Of a stretch of 64,000 bases of DNA, positions 50,722 through 57,796 are shown one piece after another. The notes beneath the pieces are model-generated. The model made no database searches. It was not told where the DNA came from and saw only the letters and a list, made by a program, of their open reading frames with translations. The translations under genes and the position numbers were made by a program. Every line of letters begins with the position of its first letter. Position 1 is the stretch's first letter. This stretch comes from Kutzneria buriramensis (GTDB taxonomy: Bacteria > Actinomycetota > Actinomycetes > Mycobacteriales > Pseudonocardiaceae): positions 310,001 through 374,000 of the forward strand of contig NZ_QUNO01000010.1 of the NCBI RefSeq assembly GCF_003387475.1, given 5' to 3'.

Positions 50722-51072
50722 ATGAAGGACGAACGGGAGTTCTTCGACGTCGAGGCGGTGCCGTGGCGGCCGGACCCGACCGCGGCGGGCATCACCGAAC
50801 GGGTGTTGAGCCGGGAGTCGGACGGCTCGGTCGGCACGCGCATCGCGAGGTGGGCCGCGGGCACCGAGACGTCGGGCGTGATCCGGCACGACTACTTCGA
50901 GGAGGTTCTCCTGCTCGAAGGCTCACTTCACGACATCACGCTCGACCGGACATTCGGCGCGGGGTACTTCGCCTCGCGGCAGCCGGGCATGCCGCACGGC
51001 CCGTACCGGACGGTAGACGGCTGCACGATGCTGGAGATCCGGCACCACATTGATCAACCACCAGTCAGCTGA
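50722..51072 (+). CDS. Cupin-domain protein
   Basis: 116 residues, single small beta-barrel cupin. HDYFEEVLLLEGSLHD corresponds to cupin motif 1 and PGMPHGPYRTVDGCTMLEIRH to motif 2, with three possible metal-binding histidines. Relatives include ChrR/anti-sigma cupins and small dioxygenases; no reaction can be assigned. ATG 50722 follows GGAGG. Diverges from the acetyltransferase; its 3' end overlaps the opposing TPR gene by 19 bp. Confidence 0.8.
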   Translation: MKDEREFFDVEAVPWRPDPTAAGITERVLSRESDGSVGTRIARWAAGTETSGVIRHDYFEEVLLLEGSLHDITLDRTFGAGYFASRQPGMPHGPYRTVDGCTMLEIRHHIDQPPVS

Positions 51073-52379
51073 CGGAACTTGAGCTGGTTGTACGGGGAGT
51101 CGGGTCGGACGCTGATCCGCTCCCCGACCAGCACCCGGGCCTGCGCACTGCGGCCGGCGCGGAGGGCCGCCTCGACGAGCGTGCGCTGCATGACGTCCCG
51201 CTGAGCGTGGCTGCCGCCGAACTCGTGCACGTACCGGCGGATGGGCCACAGCAGGTCGACGGCCTCGGCAAACCGGCCGCGGCCGAACGCGAGCAATGCT
51301 TCACAAATGGGCAGGCCGATCCGGGCGGTCATGGCGACGTTCGTCGCCGGCCCGGCTTCGGCGACGTAGCGGCGGCGGTCGGCGATGAGGTCGGCGGCGA
51401 GATTGTCCTCGCCGGCGCCGACGTACGACATGACCGCATGCATGTCGTTGAAGGCGTTGAACGGAATGGTCATGCGGGGCGGCCAGGTCGCGGCGAGCTT
51501 GGCCCATCGGTCGCCGGCGTCCTCACCGAGCAGGTGCAGCCGCCACATGAGGCTGGCGGCGTTGACCGCTTCGGTGATGCTGGACTCGTCGGTCGGCGCG
51601 AGTCGTTCGTCGTAGACGTCGAGCGCCTCGCGGTAGCGGCCGGCCTCCAGCAGGAACAGGCAGTAGTGCCACCAGATGTGCACACGCAGCAGGTTGGTGC
51701 GGTCCCAATCGGGTCGGCGGCGGTCGAGCATCGCGATGCCGATGTCGAAGGTGGCGCGCATCTCGTGGGTGTGGCCGACGGCATGCACGCTCCAGACGTC
51801 GGCGGCGTCGAGTTCCATCGCGCGCAGGCCGGTGTGTTCGGCCAGCTCCCAATGTCCGCACTCCTCCAGGCCGAACGCGTACATGCCGAGCAGGTTGGCG
51901 TAGTGCGGGTCGGCCGGACTCCAGGCCGGCAGTGCGGCGCCGATGCGGTCTCGCAGCGACGTGGCGTTGCCGGTGAGGAAGTCGAGCTGGTGGCCGACGG
52001 CCAGCGCGAGGGCGTCGCGCGGTTGATCGGCAGTCAGGTCGGCGAGCAGCGCGCCGGCGGTGATGAGGTCGCCGTCGAGCAGCTTGGCGGCCGCTTCGAC
52101 GTGGAGGCGTTCACCGTCGGTGAGGTCGCCGACGCGCCGGCGGAATTCGGCGAAATCGGCGGCGACCGGCGGCACGAACTTCGGATCGGTGCTGAGCACG
52201 GCCAGGTAGACGCGCATAGCGTTGGCGGTGGGCTGCTGCGGGTCCTCTGTGACCGCACGCTCGGACCGCTCGCCGACGTCGGTGCGGAAGTGCAACAGCG
52301 AGTCGACTGCACCGTCGAGTTCGTCGACCGCGGTGGCAGTCGCGGCGTGCACCGAAATTCCATGCTGGTCCTGGCGCAT
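51054..52379 (-). CDS. TPR-repeat protein of the TTC38 family
   Basis: 441 residues made of helical repeats. HYANLLGMYAFGLEECGHWELAE, DVWSVHAVGHTHEMRATFDIGIAML and NLLRVHIWWHYCLFLLEAGRYREALDVYD are the hallmark blocks shared with human TTC38. These proteins probably scaffold others; their function is unknown. ATG 52379 lies 18 bp from the start of the divergent 2H phosphoesterase gene, so promoters or untranslated leaders must overlap. The 3' end overlaps the cupin gene. Confidence 0.83.
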   Translation of the reverse strand: MRQDQHGISVHAATATAVDELDGAVDSLLHFRTDVGERSERAVTEDPQQPTANAMRVYLAVLSTDPKFVPPVAADFAEFRRRVGDLTDGERLHVEAAAKLLDGDLITAGALLADLTADQPRDALALAVGHQLDFLTGNATSLRDRIGAALPAWSPADPHYANLLGMYAFGLEECGHWELAEHTGLRAMELDAADVWSVHAVGHTHEMRATFDIGIAMLDRRRPDWDRTNLLRVHIWWHYCLFLLEAGRYREALDVYDERLAPTDESSITEAVNAASLMWRLHLLGEDAGDRWAKLAATWPPRMTIPFNAFNDMHAVMSYVGAGEDNLAADLIADRRRYVAEAGPATNVAMTARIGLPICEALLAFGRGRFAEAVDLLWPIRRYVHEFGGSHAQRDVMQRTLVEAALRAGRSAQARVLVGERISVRPDSPYNQLKFRQLTGG

Positions 52380-52397
52380 TCCCCCGACAATACGGCC

Positions 52398-52925
52398 ATG
52401 ACGTTGACTGTCGGCGCCACCGGCGTGATCATTCCCGTGCTGGCGGCGGAGCAGCTCCTGGACCGGCCGGGTGTGCCGCAGCGGGTGGTCGAAGCGCACG
52501 TGACGGTGCTGTTCCCCTGGCTGCCGGTGGACCGGATGACAGATCAGGACGAGTGCGACCTGGCCGCCATCTTCGCCGACACCCCGCCGATCGACGTCCG
52601 GCTCGCGGAGTTCGGTCGCTTTCCGACGGTCCTCTACCTGCGCCCCGAACCGGAGGCGCCGTTCCGTGCCCTCACCCGGCGGGTGGCCGGTCGGTGGCCG
52701 GACTACCCGCCGTACGGCGGCGAGTTCGGCGACGACATCCAGCCGCACGTGACCGTCGCGATGGACGTCTCCGACGAAATCCAGAAGTTCGTCGAAAACG
52801 AGCTTTTCGGCGAACTTCCGGTCCGCGACCGACTTGCCGAGGCGTGGTTGGTCTACTCCGACGGCGAGCGGTGGCGTCGGCGGGCGACGTTCCCGTTCAG
52901 AGCAGACCCAGCTGGGCGGCCCTGA
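52398..52925 (+). CDS. 2H phosphoesterase / 2'-5' RNA ligase-like protein
   Basis: 175 residues. Two H-x-T motifs, EAHVTVLFPW (about residue 34) and PHVTVAMDV (about 117), form the twin active site of the 2H superfamily that handles 2',3'-cyclic or 2'-5' phosphodiester bonds in RNA or nucleotides. ATG 52398 is head-to-head with the TTC38-like gene. Its final 29 bp overlap the opposing LuxR gene. A role in RNA repair or nucleotide processing is likely but the substrate is not defined. Confidence 0.85.
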   Translation: MTLTVGATGVIIPVLAAEQLLDRPGVPQRVVEAHVTVLFPWLPVDRMTDQDECDLAAIFADTPPIDVRLAEFGRFPTVLYLRPEPEAPFRALTRRVAGRWPDYPPYGGEFGDDIQPHVTVAMDVSDEIQKFVENELFGELPVRDRLAEAWLVYSDGERWRRRATFPFRADPAGRP

Positions 52926-53838
52926 CGCCGGCCTGGAACCGGCTGCGCGCGTCGAGGCTGAGCATGGCGGCGGCCATGTCGTTGCGGACGGTCCGGACGC
53001 TGACCCCGACCTGGCGGGCGATGGCGTCGTCGGTGAGGCCGTCCGCGAGCAGGCGGAGCACCTTGTGGTGGCGCGGCGTCTGGTCGGCCAGTGTGTGGTC
53101 CGGCGACACCTGGCGGCGCGCACCCGGGCTGCCCTTGCCCCAGATCTGATCGGCGAGGACGCAGAGCGGCGCGACGGCGGATGCGGTTCGGTTGACGACG
53201 GCGTCGTCGCCGTGGACGACCATGGCAACCGACCGGTCGACGAGCAGCATGGTGGTCGGCAACGTCGGCACGATCCGAGGCGCGGCACCGCGGATACGCA
53301 GCCACGTCGCGTGCGCGGCGACGCTCGGCGTGCGGATCAGGTCACTTCGCCAGACCAGCCGGAGTTGGGCCCGGCGGCGCAGCACTGCCTCGGCCAGGGG
53401 AACGGAGAACTCGTACGAGCCGGTCCGGTGCTGGCCGCTGAGCATGACGACCTCGCGGCGGGCGTTGGCGACGAGATGTTCGGCGAACGAGTTCATCTCG
53501 TCCAGTCCACGGATACGGTCTGGGCCGGGCGGCTGGTAAGCGGCGATGAGCTGGGCGATGGACAACGCCTGTGGTCGTACGTCGCCGGCGCTGAGCCCCC
53601 ACACCCGGCTCGCGGCAAGCGCCGGCAGCGCCAACGCCGGATCCACGGCACGAACGGCGCCGCTCTCCTCGGCGGAGGCGACGAGCAGACCGTCGGCGCG
53701 GAGTTGGTCGACGACGGTGGCGAATTGGCCGTCGCCCAAGTCGAGCCGGCGCGCCAGCTCCGCGATCCGCCATCTGACGCGCGTCAGCGCCGTCACATAG
53801 ACGGTCTCGGCCACAGCGTCGAGACCCAAGCCGCTCAC
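52897..53838 (-). CDS. LuxR-family regulator with TrmB-like N terminus
   Basis: 313 residues. The N-terminal 80 residues look like a TrmB winged helix (AVAETVYVTALTRVRWRIAELARRLDLGDGQFATVVDQLRADGLLV). A middle effector domain resembles the phospholipase-D-like fold seen after TrmB domains (REVVMLSGQHR, LLVDRSVAMVVH). A C-terminal LuxR helix-turn-helix ends the protein (KVLRLLADGLTDDAIARQVGVSVRTVRNDMAAAML). This three-part design is typical of uncharacterised actinomycete regulators. GTG 53838 has GGAGG 8 nt upstream. Confidence 0.87.
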   Translation of the reverse strand: MSGLGLDAVAETVYVTALTRVRWRIAELARRLDLGDGQFATVVDQLRADGLLVASAEESGAVRAVDPALALPALAASRVWGLSAGDVRPQALSIAQLIAAYQPPGPDRIRGLDEMNSFAEHLVANARREVVMLSGQHRTGSYEFSVPLAEAVLRRRAQLRLVWRSDLIRTPSVAAHATWLRIRGAAPRIVPTLPTTMLLVDRSVAMVVHGDDAVVNRTASAVAPLCVLADQIWGKGSPGARRQVSPDHTLADQTPRHHKVLRLLADGLTDDAIARQVGVSVRTVRNDMAAAMLSLDARSRFQAGVRAAQLGLL

Positions 53839-53934
53839 GACCCCCACCTCCGGCGCGGACAAGCACCACTGATCCGCCCCGAATGCTGCCGCCACCGGCT
53901 GACGCGCCGCTTGTCCGGCGCTTGTCCGGACCGG

Positions 53935-55686
53935 CTACGACTCGTTGACCAGCGACACCGCGCCCGCGCACACCGCACAGACCAGCGCGAAGACCAGCGG
54001 TTCCATGGTGCCGGCGTTGGCCCGGTCGAGCATCGCCCACAGCAGCACCAGGGCCGTGGACAACGCGAGCAACACACACGAAAGTCCGATCACCGGACGA
54101 CGTAGCGGCATGGCCAGCACGGCGAGCCGGCTGCCCGCCGGCACCCGGACCAGTTCGACGAACGCCAGCACCACGACCACACACGGGATGGCGAAGCCCA
54201 GCCAGGCCAGCACCGGCGTCGGCTTCGGCAGGCCGGCCACCATCAGGAACATGTCGGCGATGACCAGCGTCATGGCCAGTTGCCGGATGCCGCGCCAGGC
54301 CAGGCTCTCCGGGATGGGCGACACGGAGCGGTCGACAGCGCGGCTGCCGGCGGGTCGGTCGACACCCGGTCGGTCGGCGGGTCGGTCGACACCGCGACGG
54401 TTGGCCGCAGGCCGGTTGGCGCCGTGGCGGTCGGCGGTGTTGTGACGGTCGGCAGCATGACGGTCGGCGGCGGGCTGATGGCCGCCGTGAGAGCGGCCGC
54501 CGTTGGTGAACTGATCGTCGTCTGCATGTCGCCCGGTGGCCCGCCGGCCGGCAGCGCGACCGTCGCGAGAAGTTCGACGAAATCCTCGATTTCGACGAAA
54601 ACCAGAAGTTCGACCGCGGGCGTGTCCGTCGTCGGCGGGGGTGTCGGGGGTGGAGCGGTCCACGGTCGAAAACGAGGAGGGGTCGCGGCCGTGGGTGAAG
54701 CGGCCAGGATCCTGCCTGTCGGAGGCGAACGCCCGGTGGGCGGTTGACCGATCGGCCGCCGACCAAGCGGTGGATGACCGCGGTGCCGACCAGCCGGCGA
54801 CAGGCCGGTCAGTGCCGGACCAGGAGGTGGGTGACCAGGAGGCGGACCGGTCGGCGACGGGTCGGTCGATCGCGAACCCGTCGGGGGCGGACCAGGCGGG
54901 GGCGGACCAGGCAACGGGTTGGTCGGGGTCGTGTTGGTGGGCGAGCGAGCGGTCCGCTGATCGGCGAGCCGTCCACGGGTGCGCCCACGGACGTGTCGGT
55001 CGACCGGAAAGTGAGGGTTGGTCGACATCGAGGGTCGCGGCGAAGTTGGGGTTTGCGTCGAAGTTCTGGTTTTCGACGAAGTCGGGGTTTTCGGCGAAGT
55101 TCACGGCGGCCGACCGCCGGGACGTGGGTTGGCGGAGTCGGGCCAGTTCGGCGCGGACGCGGGAGTCGCCGGGTTTGCGGCGCAGGGCGGTGCGGTAGGC
55201 ACGCTCGGCGGTGACGATGTCGCCGGTCCGACGGGCGGCGTCACCCAGCACGAGGTACGGGCGGACATGGTCGGGCTGGTAACGGACGGCCTGGGCGGCG
55301 GCGTCGACGGCGTCGGGCCAACTGCCGGCGGCGCCGAAGGCCTCGGCGAGGGAGATGCGGCACCGCCAGTCGGTGGGCTCCAGACGCACGGCCTGGCGAG
55401 CGGCGGTGACGGCGTCGGCGTGGCGGTCGAGGCGACTGAGCGCCTTGCTGGCGAGACGGTGCGCCCACGCCTTGTCCCCGCCGAGCGGCATTGCCCGGCG
55501 AGCGGCGGCCAGGGCGGCGGTGGCGTCGCCGCGGTCCAGCAGCGCGGCGGCGAGCCGGCACCAGACCTCGGGACTGTCGGGATGGCTGGCAGCGATGCCG
55601 CGCAGCAGGGCAACCGCTTTGCGTCGCCGGCCGGAGGCACTCAACTTGGCAGCTCGATCGAGCACGTCTCCGAGCGGTTCGACCAT
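53935..55686 (-). CDS. TPR membrane protein with expanded low-complexity linker
   Basis: 583 residues in three parts. Residues 1-about 170 are tetratricopeptide repeats (AVALLRGIAASHPDSPEVWCRLAAALLDRGDATAALAAARRAM, HADAVTAARQAVRLEPTDW, VRPYLVLGDAARRTGDIVTAERAYRTALRRKPGD). Residues about 190-465 are a disordered linker of short repeats: NFAENPDFVENQNFDANPNF, then ADRS/DRPV-type and AADRH/VDRPA-type runs. Residues about 470-583 hold three or four membrane helices ending near the stop. ATG 55686 follows GGGAGGG. The linker DNA carries phased 15-18 bp repeats, and the length of this region probably varies between strains. Function unknown; a membrane-tethered adaptor is likely. Confidence 0.78.
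   Translation of the reverse strand: MVEPLGDVLDRAAKLSASGRRRKAVALLRGIAASHPDSPEVWCRLAAALLDRGDATAALAAARRAMPLGGDKAWAHRLASKALSRLDRHADAVTAARQAVRLEPTDWRCRISLAEAFGAAGSWPDAVDAAAQAVRYQPDHVRPYLVLGDAARRTGDIVTAERAYRTALRRKPGDSRVRAELARLRQPTSRRSAAVNFAENPDFVENQNFDANPNFAATLDVDQPSLSGRPTRPWAHPWTARRSADRSLAHQHDPDQPVAWSAPAWSAPDGFAIDRPVADRSASWSPTSWSGTDRPVAGWSAPRSSTAWSAADRSTAHRAFASDRQDPGRFTHGRDPSSFSTVDRSTPDTPADDGHARGRTSGFRRNRGFRRTSRDGRAAGRRATGRHADDDQFTNGGRSHGGHQPAADRHAADRHNTADRHGANRPAANRRGVDRPADRPGVDRPAGSRAVDRSVSPIPESLAWRGIRQLAMTLVIADMFLMVAGLPKPTPVLAWLGFAIPCVVVVLAFVELVRVPAGSRLAVLAMPLRRPVIGLSCVLLALSTALVLLWAMLDRANAGTMEPLVFALVCAVCAGAVSLVNES
54329..54480. repeat. 15-18 bp repeats inside the TPR protein linker (DR-rich part)
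   Basis: CGGTCGGC-like units occur at 54329, 54356, 54367, 54383, 54398, 54413, 54428, 54446 and 54461; from 54383 on, steps are mostly 15 bp, sometimes 18, i.e. whole codons. On the coding strand they read GCCGACCGT and encode the A-D-R-H / V-D-R-P runs. The core GACCGTC is shared with repeat array A. Further east, GGGGCGGACCAGGCG is duplicated near 54885-54915. Confidence 0.65.
54570..54614. repeat. 18-bp TTCGACGAA-type repeats, plus orientation
   Basis: AAGTTCGACGAAATCCTC (54570-54587), GATTTCGACGAAAACCAG (54588-54605) and AAGTTCGACC (54606-54615) are contiguous 18-bp units. On the plus strand they would encode K/D-F-D-E-x-x hexads, but the gene runs on the minus strand. So this block is inverted relative to 55041-55106. 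Confidence 0.7.
55041..55106. repeat. 18-bp TTCGACGAA-type repeats, minus orientation, coding
   Basis: CGAAGT steps at 55041, 55059, 55077 and 55095, exactly 18 bp apart. On the minus strand they encode the hexads NFAENP, DFVENQ, NFDANP and NFAATL at the start of the TPR protein linker. The same unit type occurs non-coding at 34485-34527 and inverted at 54570-54614. Confidence 0.8.
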
Positions 55687-55805
55687 CGCGTGTGACCCTC
55701 CCGCAAGCCGGACCAGGCAACGCCGACAAGTCTGGCAGCGGGCGGGCCACATCGGAGACACCGCCTTATACCGGCGTGTCGCGGATCGGAGAACCGCCGG
55801 ACGGC

Positions 55806-56447
55806 CTAACTGGCGAGTGCGTGCTCCCGGGCGGACTCGAGCGCGGCCGCCAGCGAGGCGTCGGCATGGTCACGGAAGGACGCGAGCGCCGGGTCGAGGT
55901 GCGCGAGGGTGAACTCGGCGGTGACGAACTGGAGGTTGCGGTCGAGCCCGACCTGGCTGAGCACCTTCCGCAGGTACGGCTCGAGGTGGTCGAAGTCGGC
56001 CCGCGGAGCGCCGGGGGCGTACGAGCCACCCTTGGAGACGGCGGCGACAACCCGGGTGTTGACGAGCGGTCCGTCGCCGGTCTGCCGGTCGACGGTCGTC
56101 GACGGGCCGATCACACGGTCAAGCCACGCCTTGAGTGTGGACGGGATCGTGAAGTTGTACATCGGCACGCCGAGCAGCACGACGTCGGCGGCGAGCAGTT
56201 CGTCGACGAGCTCCTGGCTGACGGCGGCGTCGGCGGCCTGCTCGGGCGTGTAGTCGGCGGGCGCGACCATCTTGGTGGCGAGGGTCAGCCCGTTGAGGTG
56301 CGGCACGGGCTTCTCGGCCAGGTCGCGGTAGGTGTAGCGGCCGTCGGGGTTGGCTCGCCGCCAGTGGTCGGCGAAGGCCGCGGACAGCTCCCGGGACACG
56401 GACCCCTCGTGCCGGACGCTCGTGTCGATGTGCAGCAGGGCGGACAT
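55806..56447 (-). CDS. azoR: FMN-dependent NADH-azoreductase
   Basis: 213 residues, flavodoxin-like fold: LLHIDTSVRHEGSVSRELSAAF binds FMN phosphate, VPMYNFTIPSTLKAWLDRVI is the family signature, and VVAAVSKGGSYAPG follows. It reduces quinones and azo compounds by two-electron transfer, protecting against electrophiles. ATG 56447 follows GAGAGGA. Divergent from a MarR-family gene with two copies of an inverted repeat between them, so induction by quinone-like stress is likely. Confidence 0.92.
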   Translation of the reverse strand: MSALLHIDTSVRHEGSVSRELSAAFADHWRRANPDGRYTYRDLAEKPVPHLNGLTLATKMVAPADYTPEQAADAAVSQELVDELLAADVVLLGVPMYNFTIPSTLKAWLDRVIGPSTTVDRQTGDGPLVNTRVVAAVSKGGSYAPGAPRADFDHLEPYLRKVLSQVGLDRNLQFVTAEFTLAHLDPALASFRDHADASLAAALESAREHALAS

Positions 56448-56467
56448 GCCAGTTCCTCTCGACGGAG

Positions 56468-56517
56468 ATGTTCTCGACTAAGAACATACGAAGCTAGATG
56501 TTCTGAGTCAAGAACGT
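56468..56517. promoter_or_regulatory. Twin operators between azoR and marR
   Basis: ATGTTCT-N6-AGAACAT (56468-56487, perfect arms) and ATGTTCT-N6-AGAACGT (56498-56517, one mismatch) are 30 bp apart centre to centre, about three helical turns. They fill the divergent promoter region. A MarR dimer could bind each and repress both genes. Confidence 0.85.
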
Positions 56518-56549
56518 CTCGGGCCGGCGGCGGCACGTAGGATTTGCCC

Positions 56550-57044
56550 GTGGAGACCGAGCCGCAGCACGTCTGCGCCGCCGCCGACGCCTGCGGCGAG
56601 CGCAGCGACCTGAACTGGCTGCTGCACCGCGCCGCCCAGCGGATGGGCGCGGCGATGGAGCGTCACGCGATCAAGGCGGGCGAGATCGGCATTCGCGGCC
56701 ACATCGTGTTGACCGCGCTGCTCGAGGGGCACCGGCAGACGCAACTTGCATTGGGCAATCGGCTCGGTCTCGACAAAACGACGATGACCTCCACCTTGGA
56801 CCGGATGGAGCAGCAGGAACTGATCATCCGTCGACCTGATCCGACCGACCGTCGGGTGCGTATCCCCGAACTGACAGAGAAGGGTCGTCAGGTCCAGGCG
56901 GCGGTCCGACTCGAGCTGGAACTGGTCGAACGGGCCGTGCTCGAGGGTTTGAGCGCGGAGGAGGAGGCGGTGCTGCGGCGCGTGCTGCTGCGGTTGGCGG
57001 TGCCCGAGGAGAGCGGCGCCGGCCCCGGCGGCTCGTGCGTGTAG
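56550..57044 (+). CDS. MarR-family transcriptional regulator
   Basis: 164 residues. Central winged helix: VLTALLEGHRQTQLALGNRLGLDKTTMTSTLDRMEQQELIIRRPDPTDRRVRIPELTEKGR, with flanking dimerisation helices. An N-terminal Cys pair (HVCAAADACGE) and the final Cys before the last Val could serve redox sensing, as in quinone-sensing MarR proteins (inference). GTG 56550 has AGGA 7 nt upstream. Likely regulator of itself and azoR via the twin operators. Confidence 0.9.
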   Translation: METEPQHVCAAADACGERSDLNWLLHRAAQRMGAAMERHAIKAGEIGIRGHIVLTALLEGHRQTQLALGNRLGLDKTTMTSTLDRMEQQELIIRRPDPTDRRVRIPELTEKGRQVQAAVRLELELVERAVLEGLSAEEEAVLRRVLLRLAVPEESGAGPGGSCV

Positions 57045-57071
57045 CGATCATCACTACCCGGAAGTGGTCAC

Positions 57072-57097
57072 AAGAGGGGCAACACCGTTCCCCTTTT
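57072..57097 (+). terminator. Weak hairpin terminator after marR
   Basis: AAGAGGGG (57072-57079) pairs with CCCCTTTT (57090-57097) including one G-U pair, loop 10 nt, so the 3' arm itself ends in a T run. It lies 28 bp after the marR stop. Confidence 0.5.
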
Positions 57098-57281
57098 CAG
57101 GTCATATCCCCACACTTTCGTACGGTGAATGACGAAACCGCTGGACCGCCACCCGGATGAGTGACAGATTGAGCGGGCAACTCCGCCTGGGGGCGACATT
57201 GAGTGAACGTGGACAAGTTCTCCAGAGGACTCAGCCACTGTTGACTCAGGACGAGTGTCGGGAAGCCGAGGGGTGAACACG

Positions 57282-57707
57282 ATGCGTAACGACCACATGA
57301 CGCTCCGCTCGATGGCGGTGCTGGACCTTCTGGTGCCGGACGCACCGTCGGTCCCGGTCGAGGTCGAACTGCGCTACGACACCCGCGACCCGTACGCCGT
57401 CACCGCCGCCTTCCGCTCCGGCCCGTCCGGCTGGGTCGAGTGGTGCTTCGCCCGCGACCTGCTCGCCGACGGCCTGATCGCCGAGGCCGGCTCCGGCGAC
57501 GTGCGCATCCGTCCCGCAGTGGACGACATCGAGCTGGTGGTCCTCGTCGTCAGCTCGCCGGCCGGCCTGGCCATGTTCGAGGCCTCCGCCCAGGAGCTGG
57601 CCGACTTCCTCGACCGCACCTACGACCTGGTCCTGCCGGGCACCGAGAACCAGTGGGTCAGTGTGGACGACGCGCTCACCACCCTGATGCCGTACGACCT
57701 GGGCTGA
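57282..57707 (+). CDS. ssgB: SsgA-like sporulation/cell-division regulator (SsgB-type)
   Basis: 141 residues, one SsgA-like (SALP) domain: VPVEVELRYDTRDPYAVTAAFRSGPSGWVEWCFARDLLADGL, then GDVRIRPAVDDIELVVLVVSSPAGLAMFEAS and the C-terminal RTYDLVLPGTENQWVSVDDALT. SsgB recruits FtsZ to future septa in sporulating streptomycetes, and most other morphogenic actinomycetes have a single SsgB orthologue. ATG 57282 follows GAGGGGTGA. About 235 bp of upstream spacer may hold a developmental promoter; I could not identify it. Confidence 0.88.
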   Translation: MRNDHMTLRSMAVLDLLVPDAPSVPVEVELRYDTRDPYAVTAAFRSGPSGWVEWCFARDLLADGLIAEAGSGDVRIRPAVDDIELVVLVVSSPAGLAMFEASAQELADFLDRTYDLVLPGTENQWVSVDDALTTLMPYDLG

Positions 57708-57749
57708 AACCACCCCGGAACCAGGAACAACCTCCCGTCCACCCCTGTT

Positions 57750-57780
57750 GGAATGTTTCGTTGTCGCATGCAAACATTCC
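57750..57780. promoter_or_regulatory. Inverted repeat upstream of the DHA2 exporter
   Basis: GGAATGTTT (57750-57758) and AAACATTCC (57772-57780), extendable by one base pair, flank 13 nt and end 16 bp before the exporter start. This overlaps the expected promoter or leader, as a repressor site would. No regulator gene is adjacent, so the repressor is encoded elsewhere. Confidence 0.7.
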
Positions 57781-57796
57781 ATGAGGGGACCGTGCG

